A stretch of 64,000 nucleotides of DNA. Origin: Symbiodinium natans (taxonomy: Eukaryota > Sar > Dinophyceae > Suessiales > Symbiodiniaceae). The notes beneath the pieces were generated by a model, which ran no database searches, was not told the origin of the DNA, and was given only the letters and a program-made list of their open reading frames with translations. The stretch is taken from positions 1 through 64,000 of the forward strand of contig CAJNDS010000454.1 in the NCBI GenBank assembly GCA_905221605.1. The letters run 5' to 3'. The translations under genes and the position numbers were made by a program. Shown here one piece after another: positions 56,065 to 64,000 of the stretch (positions are counted from its first letter, which is position 1; the number at the start of each line of letters is the position of its first letter).

Positions 56065-56514
56065 CTGCCATAGCGCATCCAGCGGATCCATGCAGTAGGG
56101 AACTTGCGAACAAGCTCATCCCAGAACTTCGTATCCTGGCTGCGCGCTTCAGGCTTGTGCGACCTAGCCTGCAAGAGTCTTCTGATCAAAAGTAGACACA
56201 CCTGAAGATTAAGTGTCCCCTATGCAATGGGCATTTGTGCAAAAACATGTGCAAAAACGGGTGCAAGGCAAAGAGAAAGAAGAGCCCCACAAACGCCTAC
56301 GCTTCACTGTAAGGTCCTCTCCTGCACTCCAGCCTTCTTTTTGCTTCAAAGCGAGAGGACGTGTGCGAGCTGAGGCTATCGGAATGTTCAGAGGGCCGAG
56401 CTCTAGGGTTTAGGGTTCTGGTTTGGGGTGTAGGGTTTGAAGCTCAAGCCCGGATCCGACCTCATGCAGGAACTTGGCCGCGAAACGGAAGGCAGCCATG
56501 TTACCTTCGTGGAG
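56065..56514 (-). CDS. Unknown protein, two internal exons
   Basis: The exon 56514-56461 (LHEGNMAAFRFAAKFLHE), 18 codons between CCCCCACAG and GAG|GTCGGA, has phase 0/0. The exon 56135-56065 (DTKFWDELVRKFPTAW, IRWMRYG), between GCGCAGCCAG and GGCAG|GCTGGA (GC donor), starts in phase 0. Both are clearly protein-like and aromatic-rich. The two fit one gene in phase, with a 325-bp intron that contains telomere-like words at 56401-56435. No domain is recognised. Confidence 0.5.
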
Positions 56515-56822
56515 CTGTGGGGGGATCTTGAGGGCGTAGGGTTTCGGAAGTTTGGAAAGTGAGGTTTGGTGGTATCAGGTGCCGCAGGGAGCCAAAGCCA
56601 AAAAGGTATCAATCGTCTACCTGCAAGTTCTGTTTTTGGACTCCAAGCCCAATACCTTGGGAGCAACTGATGTGCACTAGGCACATCGAAAGTCCCTGCG
56701 ACCCCATGGAGGCGCATTTACTTTTGGGGGCCGGGGTTTCTTGTGCCACATGAAGGCACATGGGCTGGGAGGTTTGCATGCGGATTTGGGCTCACAAAAA
56801 AAAGGCCACAGCTCCCAACTGC

Positions 56823-56879
56823 TCCGGTGCACGCGTCATGGCCATCATCACGAAGCCTCGGCTCGATTTTCGCTTCATA
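56823..56879 (-). CDS. Internal exon, unknown protein
   Basis: Minus: CAAACACCAG, then 19 codons YEAKIEPRLRDDGHDACTG, then a GC donor (GGA|GCAGTT). Phase 0/0. It may join the exons at 57.1-57.4 kb or those at 56.0-56.5 kb. Confidence 0.4.
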
Positions 56880-57094
56880 CTGGTGTTTGAGGCGTATTAG
56901 TGAGGAAAGGGCTCATGAAGCCGGACTTACACGGAGGCTACAGGTCGGTTGCCTTAGTCCCTCAGCCAGGCTACGAGTGTAGTGCACATCAATGCGCATG
57001 TGAACCAGCGCACCACAATGAAAGCACGGAGCACTGACGATGTTCACCCGTTCTCAACAAAACACGAAAGCAGGACCCAAGAAGCGGGCATTGC

Positions 57095-57397
57095 CTCGGA
57101 TGGCAGGCGCCGCGTGCTGGAGCGCCAGTCCCTCCTGACGGATGGCAAGGTTCACCTGAGCACACAGAGGGGCAGCTCTCGACCTTTCTTGCGGTTTTAG
57201 CACACAAGTCTGAGAGGTTTAGACTTTGGAGCGTCTAATCGGGCCGCAGGAAGCTTCAGCCCTCCTACCGCTGAAACAGCAAAAGCCATCCCAAACACAT
57301 AAAGCGTACGGCCTCAAAAGCCTGCTCTCTGAGGCGGGTCACCAAGTCTTCATCGCCCTTGAGCCGCATGGAGGCAAATTCCATGGCCCGCCAAGTC
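57095..57397 (-). CDS. DUF4116-like repeat protein, two exons
   Basis: The exon 57397-57313 (TWRAMEFASMRLKGDEDLVT, RLREQAFE) ends at GAG|GCCGTA, and the exon 57155-57095 (VNLAIRQEGLALQHAAPAIR) at CGAG|GCAATG. Joined in phase 0 they read as one DUF4116-type unit, A-x3-A-S-x2-L-x2-D-x2-L-V-x10-A-x3-G-x-A-L-x2-A, a helical repeat of unknown function that is very common in dinoflagellate proteins. The first exon has the same length (85 bp) and the same phases as the exon at 62793-62877, so they are homologous repeat-unit exons. The gene continues beyond both exons. Confidence 0.6.
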
Positions 57398-57619
57398 CTG
57401 AGCCAGCCCGGTCATCTCTTCGTACGGGCTTGGGCTTAGGAGGCTTAGGGTGCCTCAGGCCACTCAGAGTCCGTGGGTTTGGGTTCGTCAACATGAGGTG
57501 ATTGAAGTTTAGGGTCCAGCCTCTGGGACTCTGGGATCATCCAGCGAACCCTACAGATGGCGTCGAAGGCGGTCGAAGCCCGACTGAAGCTTGAAGCCAA
57601 ACCCCCGCAATCAACCCTC

Positions 57620-57675
57620 GACCCTCCGAACCCTCCGAACCCTCCGAACCCTCCGAACCCTCCGAACCCTCCGAA
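57620..57675. repeat. 9-bp tandem repeat CCGAACCCT
   Basis: About six perfect copies. Minus frame shadows read GGF/EGS repeats. Confidence 0.95.
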
Positions 57676-59782
57676 CTCTGGATCTTGCACTGACTCTGGG
57701 TCGCCGAGTCACTGCGCCACAGCGTGGAAAACGATCTCATCGTCATCCCGGAGCTCCTCGGTGGCGTAGCGCAGGACGGAGCCCTCCTGATCTGCTTCTT
57801 TGGGGTGTTTCGATTCGTGCTTTCAGGGGGTCCAGAGAGGGTCCGGAGCTTGGCCTTCGCGAGGTTTTGTAGGGTTGGAGGGACGTTCACAGGGTTTTCT
57901 GTAGGCTTTAGAATTGAGGGTTTCGGGTACTCTCTGAACCCAAAAGAATCCCCTGTCCTGTCGCACGGCCTTCAGCATCACCGGGGCATTCCCGCTGAGC
58001 CTGCCCGGGGTCACGAGTCATAGTTCAAGCGTTGAAATGGGTTTCTGAACCTACTTTATTGCTATGGTGGGACAAGACTACTCACTACTCTTGAAGACTG
58101 AAGCTCCGTACAACCTGAGCACCATTAACTCAACTCTGCACTACACCCTGGACACTGAAGCCGGCATACTTTCCAGAATGAAGTTTGCATGCGTTCCGTG
58201 CGCAGGCATCTGGGTGTCATAGTTGCACCCTGAACCCGTCTGAAAACAAACCCCAAATCCAAAGCCGAGGGATCGTGGATTGTTCACTGCGCTTCGCGAT
58301 GCCTAGACTAGACGTTGGCCTTTTGAGTTTAGGGTTTCAGGGCAGCCTAAGACCTCATCAACTGCAGCGTTCTGAAGCCATACTGGAGGACCTCGAGTCC
58401 CGCACGATTTGGGGATTGCTCTCGACCAGCTTTGACCTGGAAGAGCGCGCGGGACAACTTCGGGTTTGGCCTTGCGGGGCCTCGAGGTTATGGGAGTCAG
58501 GGCTTCGGGTTTCAGCTTAGGGTTTAGGCACGGCTGTGGGTGCTGAGTAAGCTATTGAATGCAGCTATTGTGTATCAGCTGATGGACACCTCTGCCGCCA
58601 ACACTCGAGGTTCAGGATGCGACGGGGCTCATCGCATCAAGCTCTGATGCGCGTAGAAACTGAAGGTCTCGCTTACACTCGACCCGAGAGAAAGGGCGCC
58701 GTTTGAGGCCTGGGGCATGCTCCGGCCCCTGGGCACTGGGCCATGATCAAAGAGCAGCAAGAGCATGTTGCATGGGCGAGAATCTTGTCTGTAGACACTC
58801 GTCATGCGGGCCTTGTTGCGCCTCATGCCGCCAGCCCATGTTATTTATACGATGCCCATGCTATTTATACGAGCCATATCGCTGAGGCCCCTGAGCCCCT
58901 GACAAATCATCTGTGGGACCCTGGTAGAAGTGATCCATGTACCTTCGGCACATCTCCCTCTCAGGAGCTAGCAGGTAGCATCACAAAGCAATTGCATGAT
59001 GACCCCCAACATTCGGACTCTGACGACTGACGACCACTGGGACCATGCATCAATTGGCTTCATGAAGCTTGATCTCGATCATCAAAGGCTTGTCGGTCGG
59101 TCTAGGCTTCGGTACACCCACCCCCCGCCCCCCCAGCCCCCGCCAAGGCGCAGAGAGATCGCTCGCCAGTCCTGGACCAGCCAAGGCTTCACACCACCTT
59201 CAACCTTCTCCAAACGTTGCGCTGCAGAACTACGCTTCAAGCGTGCCTACTTAGCAATATATACTCCAAATCAGCAGTCTAGCCAAGTAGCTATAGATTC
59301 CTTCAGAACCTGTCAAACCTCCTGGTTCGGCCACGACCGTACACCATGGCCCTTCTGAACAGAACCCTCCTCCAGTGCATCCTGAACCTGTGAATCCAAA
59401 CTGCCAGAAATGACAACGATCCTGCTTGACTGCTTCTATGATGGAGGCAGCATTCACATTCGCCGCATACCTTGGTGCAGCTCCTAAACCATGGACCAAA
59501 GCAAATCAATTTCAGTGAAAGCCATATTGTTGAAGGCCGTTCCGGCTGCAAGACTCTACAGCTTTGCGCTTCTAGGACATTTCGGATTGTGGGAATGCTT
59601 TTGCGCATGTACGATTACTTGACAAACTTTAACGCTAGCTTGACAGGGCTGCAGAGGAGCCTTGCAAGCTGAAAGTGTTGCGTCCTTTGACCATGCACAT
59701 GCTTTGCTTCGTGTTATGGCTGTGGTGCGGTTCCCTGTCATATGTAGGGTAGACTCTTCGGGGCCCACTTACTGTCACAGGC
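57676..59782. other. No firmly supported gene
   Basis: At 58360-58470 both strands read protein-like in splice-bounded frames (plus RTIWGLLSTSFDLEERAG; minus VKAGREQSPNRAGLEVLQYG), so the strand cannot be decided. A 20-bp duplication (GCCCATG(T/C)TATTTATACGA) lies at 58836-58875. Confidence 0.35.
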
Positions 59783-59891
59783 CCTGAACAGATGCCCAAG
59801 GCCGTCACCACCAAAGACATTGTCGTATCGGAGGAGATACGAAGCAGAGCCATACATCATCTTGAAAACCATCTTCCAGGTTGGACAGGGT
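59783..59891 (-). CDS. Internal exon, unknown protein
   Basis: Minus: CAACATTTCAG, then one base plus 36 codons (CPTWKMVFKMMYGSASYLL, RYDNVFGGDGLGHLFR), then a GC donor (CAGG|GCCTGT). Protein-like. It lies about 185 bp downstream of the DUF4116-like exon at 60077-60158 on the same strand and may belong to that gene. Confidence 0.4.
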
Positions 59892-60076
59892 CTGAAATGT
59901 TGCAGGCCTGAAGAGATCTGGAGCATAGATCGCAGTTCAGACTTTCTGTTGACGGTGCCCGTTCCTCTGGTCGAAAGAGAATGAAGAAGCCCCCTCAAGA
60001 GAAATTTTGGGGGGTTAACCCTAAACGGGTGGGTGTTCAAGCACCGGGAGCCTACAGTCGGAAGCCCACCGAAAGC

Positions 60077-60158
60077 CCGCTGAGCCGGCCCCAGCTGCTC
60101 GACGGCCTTCCAGCTCCTGCGAACGGCCTCCTCCACAATTTCCGGCTCCTTAAGAGGA
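60077..60158 (-). CDS. DUF4116-like exon
   Basis: Minus: GTTCTTGCAG, then one base plus 27 codons (PLKEPEIVEEAVRRSWKAVE, QLGPAQR), then a GC donor (CGG|GCTTTC). D/PEIV..AV...W.A is the DUF4116 helix pattern. The start phase (one base) and end phase (0) equal those of the exons at 57313-57397 and 62793-62877. Confidence 0.5.
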
Positions 60159-60599
60159 CTGCAAGAACAAGGGGGCTTCGTGGGATTAGTGTTTGAGATG
60201 CGTTGCGGCTCTCGTTTGAGATGTTCAGGGCACGACAAACTCAACTCTCAATCACCCGAAGAATACGTTGAAGGACTGTGACCTGAAACCCGGCAGCACA
60301 GAACCCCTCAGAGGCTAGATCACCCTCGTGAAGCACAGAGCCTTCAACCTCCAGGAGCGACATGTGCATGCCGCGGCTCGCTTCGAACTTTCTTGGTACC
60401 GAAGGACAGCACCTTAGGGAAAGAGGCAAGAAAGCCTGACACATGCAGCTCTCAAAACTGCCCTTGCCCTTCGCCTCTTCACTCCTAGACTCCTCACGGC
60501 CTCTCCTAGTGCCTCCAAAAAAAACTGAAAAAGCCGAGATGCATCCACATTCCGCTTGACAGCTTCCAGCATCACCTCTCTTTTTCAGGGCTCAGAAAC

Positions 60600-60899
60600 T
60601 TACAGTCTGCTTCTCCACATTGTTCGAGGTTTAGGATGTAGGGTTGCGGGTTCTGGCTCGAAGTCGTTGGCTTGCATTTTCTTCTGTTCGTGGAGGTCAG
60701 TGCAAGCGCTGAGGTCCGGTGGCACATGCGTTGGGACATTGAAGTTTGGATTGAACGGACAAACAAAGTACACGCTTTGGGCATGGGTCTGCGTACATCC
60801 CAACCTGTCTGCTTTCGCCTCTTCCGATTGACGTACGTTCTGAGTGGGCCAAACGGCAAGTGCCAGTAAAACGATGTATGCGCGTGTCTGTCTCTCCAT
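60600..60899 (-). CDS. Candidate secreted-protein 5' exon
   Basis: An ATG at 60899 opens MERQTRAYIVLLALAVWPTQ, which has the form of a signal peptide, followed by a Cys- and Pro-rich stretch (VYFVCPFNPNFNVPTHVPPD). After about QKKMQA the frame enters telomere-like sequence, so the exon probably ends earlier. Other frames compete. Confidence 0.3.
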   Translation of the reverse strand: MERQTRAYIVLLALAVWPTQNVRQSEEAKADRLGCTQTHAQSVYFVCPFNPNFNVPTHVPPDLSACTDLHEQKKMQANDFEPEPATLHPKPRTMWRSRL

Positions 60900-61188
60900 T
60901 GACTTAGATTCTGAATTTCTAGCACATGCAATGCAAGAACCTGACTTTAAACGTAACCCAGAGCACGAACGAGACAGCACATGCAGCAATGACCACAGCG
61001 ACGTGCTGAGATCCCAGACCAATGTCTAAAGAAGAGCGCACAAATTCGAAGAAATTGTCAAAATATCAGTTTGTAAGATAGACACATAAGCCAAGTCCTC
61101 TGTTTCCTTCTTCTTCTTCTCTCAGCTCATACTACCTGCCTCCGGATTGTCGCACAAACTGCTCGGCCCGTAGTCTACGTAGGCCAAC
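60900..61188. other. No supported gene
   Basis: Lower-GC sequence with a short TTCTTCTTC run at about 61107; nothing chained. Confidence 0.3.
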
Positions 61189-61343
61189 CTGCCAGAACAT
61201 GATAAAACAGGAAGCCAGGTCAGGCTGATCTATCCATCTACATGTTGCCGACACGACATACCCATGCTCAGTCACAGCGCGGGCCCTTACAAGCCAAGTC
61301 GTCTTGCAAGTGCCAATGTCAAGCTTCCGAAGTTCCCAAAGCT
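61189..61343 (-). CDS. Candidate internal exon, unknown
   Basis: Minus: AAGTCTTCAG, then two bases plus 51 codons (ELRKLDIGTCKTTWLVRARA, EHGYVVSATCRWIDQPDLAS, CFIMFWQ), then the donor CTGGCAG|GTTGGC. Protein-like; no family recognised. Confidence 0.4.
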
Positions 61344-62792
61344 CTGAAGACTTAATCATAATCCTCAATTCAACCCCCCTCCCAAGCTCCAAACAGGACC
61401 CCGAAATGACCAGCCCCAGGGAACCTCCACCCGTGGTCGATCTCCTGGACCACCGACTTCCAGAAAGCAGCGTCCTGGCATGGTCCCATGCTTGGGAAGA
61501 GTGGAGCTAAGCAGTCCAAGGAAAAGCCCGGTGCACCAAGTAAAGGACACGTAAGTGGGGCATGGTGGCCAGACTTGCTAGACTTCCCCCGGGTTGACCA
61601 GCTGGGCGGACCTTGAAATTTCTTCAATGCAGGCTGTCCCGTACACGCAAGATGTGGCAAACCCATGCTTACACGCTCCTAAACTGTCGCTTAGCGGGGC
61701 ACCCTTGCTGCACCCCTCCATTCAAAATCCATGTCAACCCACGGCAAAAAAACTCCCAAATCGAAATGCAAAATCGTGCAAAATCCACATACAGGCTTGC
61801 ACCGGCACAGGAACCAACGAACCAGAATCTCCAGCCCAGTACGAAGGACCCAAACGAGCGCTGCCTCCTGGAGCTCAGGAGATACCTGGGAAGGCTTCGA
61901 GATCTTGAGAGGTTGGGGTTCAGGGCCTGGGTTCACGTTCAGGGTTCAGGGAAGTTCGGGGCTAAGGGCTGCCGGGGATGTTAGGAGACCTTACGGGAGT
62001 TCACATGAGTTTACATCAGTTTACCCTTTCCCCTTCGGCCTTGGTGAGCGCAACGTCGTGGTACTTGGCGGCGGCGAGCATAAACGCCGCATCCCCCCTG
62101 GCATGATCTTCCGGGGCCCCGAGCCCTGAAAGACCATCTGGAGCAGAGCGACAGCCACAGCAAAGGGCACTTCTTTGCGGATTAAGGGTTTCGGATACAA
62201 GTAGGGTTGATAGGGAGCGGAAGTTCAGCGCTGAACCCTAAACCGGTTCAGCCCCGGTCCTGAGCGCTTCTCCCACGAAATCCAAGGCTGCCGCGTCCTG
62301 GCGCACCGCCTGGGCTTCTTTTGTCGGTGTTTCACGCATGCAATGGCTTGTTAGGGGCCTTCGGGGCTTTCGGGTTGCCAGGACACCCCGACACCACCCC
62401 TTACTCCGTCAAGAGAAAGCACACGCCCTCTACGGAAAGCCAAAGCAAGAGAAACCACGCCCAGACCCGCCTCAATTGATTGAAAAAACCAAGCCCCACC
62501 TGAACCTGCACAAAAGGTGGCCTCTAGAACCAGCGCATGGTCCTCGCGCAGGTCTGGTCCAAGAAACCTCGTTGGGCTTCAAGCTTCAGTCTTTTTAGGG
62601 GCCTCGATCGCCGAGACATGGAGACGCGCTTCGTAATGGTCGTCTCGAGCAAGGCTAGACAGAACTCAATCAAAACTCAATCAATGTAATGTACAAAGGA
62701 TGGAAGCAACCTCAAGACGTCTCAAGGCGTCTCCACGTCCGAAATCCAAAAGAGATGTAATCCCCCGGTGCCGGGTCGGGCGACTGGAAGGC
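61344..62792. other. No supported gene
   Basis: Overlapping frames and telomere-like words; no chained exon. Confidence 0.3.
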
Positions 62793-62877
62793 CTGCCAGC
62801 GGCACTGGATGGCCCGGAGCATGAACTCCCGGTCATTCCACAGCTTCTCGTCGCAGTGCAGCAGGGCTCGCCAATGC
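62793..62877 (-). CDS. DUF4116-like exon
   Basis: Minus: TGCGAGCCCAG, then one base plus 28 codons (HWRALLHCDEKLWNDREFML, RAIQCRWQ), then a GC donor (TGGCAG|GCCTTC). WNDREFMLRAI is the typical DUF4116 core (xDREFVLxAV). Length and phases equal those of the 57313-57397 exon. Alternatively the frame runs on without splicing (PGDYISFGFRTWRRLETS) to a TGA at about 62708, which would make it the C-terminal exon. Confidence 0.55.
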
Positions 62878-63460
62878 CTGGGCTCGCAACTTTAGCCTTC
62901 TCGCATAATGCCTTGGAAGCTGATGTCGCAAAAAACCCTGCTGATGTGGGAGCGCATGCGTTGCAAAGAGGGAGCACCGGGAGGACAATGATACAGAAAA
63001 ATCAGATGCCACAGCCAGACACAATGCCGACTTCAATTGAAAATAGCTCATGCTCCTAACGGCACCTGCTTGCTAAATCTGATTCAGAAATTTGGGGGGG
63101 CTACCAGGAGGTTTTGTGAAGCTTCGGCTGGTGCCACGCGCGTGGTTGCTGCCTTACATGCTCGAGTCGGTCAGAGCGCATTGACTGCAACAAGTTCGGA
63201 CTGCAACTCAGGACTGCATCTCCTGTGTGCAGGAGACTTGCTGTGAATGCTGCTGGTCCTGCAGTCAGTGGCAACAAACCCTATTCCCCAAACACATTTT
63301 CACTAGCCACGTTGACCACACACCACACACACCCCTGGCTCAAATGTGCCTCCGGCGAGCCCGGGAGAGAAAAAGCTCAAGGGCGCTGATCGGCAAGGTT
63401 CGCGCTTACAATTCTGGGTAGCACGACTGGTCTGATGATAGAAAAAAAAGAATGGTTAGT
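62878..63460. other. No supported gene
   Basis: Several frames on both strands; none chained. Confidence 0.3.
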
Positions 63461-63465
63461 TTTAA

Positions 63466-63720
63466 TTGAGTTTTACTCTTTTCGAAGGATATTTTAAAAA
63501 CTTGGCCGGATTAACGGGTCTGAAGATATCTTCAAAGATATCTTCGGATCAGGCCAGGCCCTCACGAGATGTCTTCAAGATATCTTCGGATCGGGTCAGG
63601 TCCTCGCCCGATATCTCGCAAGATATCTGCCAATTTGGGGCCCCAAGATATGTTCAAGATATCTTCGGATGGGGGTCGGATGATATATTTAAGATATCTG
63701 CAGAAGATGCCATGGATATT
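63466..63720. repeat. Palindrome-rich AAGATATCTT repeat
   Basis: The perfect palindrome AAGATATCTT occurs at 63523, 63535, 63577 and 63656, three times followed by CGGAT, with further AAGATATCTG copies. The repeat unit is roughly TTCAAGATATCTTCGGATCG followed by a G/C-rich stretch. The plus frame stays open through it (KISSD and DISQDI repeats), but this probably follows from the repeat. Confidence 0.75.
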
Positions 63721-63879
63721 AGAATGTTCAAAGCATCATGTTGGAGGTCAAGTATCTTGACTGCGGATGCCACGTTGACTTTCAAGTAAAGTCTGAGCGA
63801 GTCAAGCTCAAGCTCCGTGCAGTTCAGAAACCCAATGTACAGCACACAGGCATGGCAACACCATACCACAGATGTTGCT

Positions 63880-64000
63880 TCTTAGTTGTTATTGCTGAAA
63901 CTAATGAAAATGAATTAAAATATTTAACTAGTGAAATTTCGAAATCATTTAAATTAGTTCAATTACTTACATTGGTTCAATTATTTGAATTAATTCAATT
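63880..64000 (+). other. AT-rich end with an open frame off the edge
   Basis: Composition switches back to strongly AT-rich at about 63880. The plus frame from GTTGTTATTGCTGAAACT stays open to the last base and reads VVIAETNENELKYLTSEISK followed by Leu/Gln-rich sequence. It could be the edge of an AT-rich (organellar, symbiont or foreign) gene, or simple sequence such as TTCAATTATTTGAATT. Confidence 0.4.

Noticed and set aside
58360..58470. Splice-bounded frames on both strands
   Set aside because: Plus and minus readings are equally protein-like; the strand could not be decided, so no CDS was listed.

Overview
The window looks like nuclear DNA of a dinoflagellate (Symbiodinium/Suessiales-like). 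Four things point there. Arrays of the TTTAGGG telomere-type repeat lie far from any chromosome end. The coding sequence is cut into tiny exons (24-280 bp). Most readable introns begin with GC instead of GT and have AG|G-type junctions. Nearly all supported exons lie on one strand. No long single-exon bacterial-type genes, operons, rRNA or tRNA were found. Almost every long open frame in the window is a chance frame in repetitive sequence; the real coding pieces were found by joining short frames across splice sites with matching phase.

Layout. 1-440 is an AT-rich block with an abrupt edge. 0.44-9.6 kb is mostly degenerate telomere-like sequence with weak exon candidates. 9.6-10.1 kb holds a two-exon 3' gene end (minus). 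11.0-11.55 kb has two telomere-repeat arrays facing each other. 13.9-14.1 kb is a 10-bp satellite. 16.8-17.6 kb is a four-exon minus gene. 20.4-21.1 kb has two more minus gene ends. 22.2-23.2 kb is a C-rich repeat block. 23.8-26.1 kb is a multi-exon kinase-like gene (APH/EcKL-like). 26.9-27.8 kb is the 3' part of an unknown gene. 28-36 kb has scattered exons and one good minus gene (35.5-36.3). 38.6-41.7 kb is satellites, poly-G and telomere arrays. 41.7-42.9 kb is a complete four-exon gene. 46.4-48.1 kb is the clearest gene, a fatty-acid hydroxylase/sterol desaturase superfamily membrane enzyme. 49-53.5 kb holds a MOB1/phocein gene plus small membrane and unknown genes. 55-57.4 kb has several minus-strand exons, and 57-62.9 kb has DUF4116-like repeat exons. 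63.4-63.8 kb is a palindrome-rich repeat, and the last about 120 bp are AT-rich again with an open frame running off the edge.

The two most interesting threads are linked. Short inverted-repeat elements (three copies of one about 145-bp family and one 103-bp element of another) occur in the window, and two of the four make up most of an intron in a gene model whose flanking exons are in phase. This is what is expected of introner elements. In addition, introns and intergenic DNA are largely built of degenerate CCCTAAA/TTTAGGG-like sequence, as if telomere-type repeats had been scattered through the region and decayed. All exon models here are hand-built from reading frame and splice-site agreement; transcript data would settle them.
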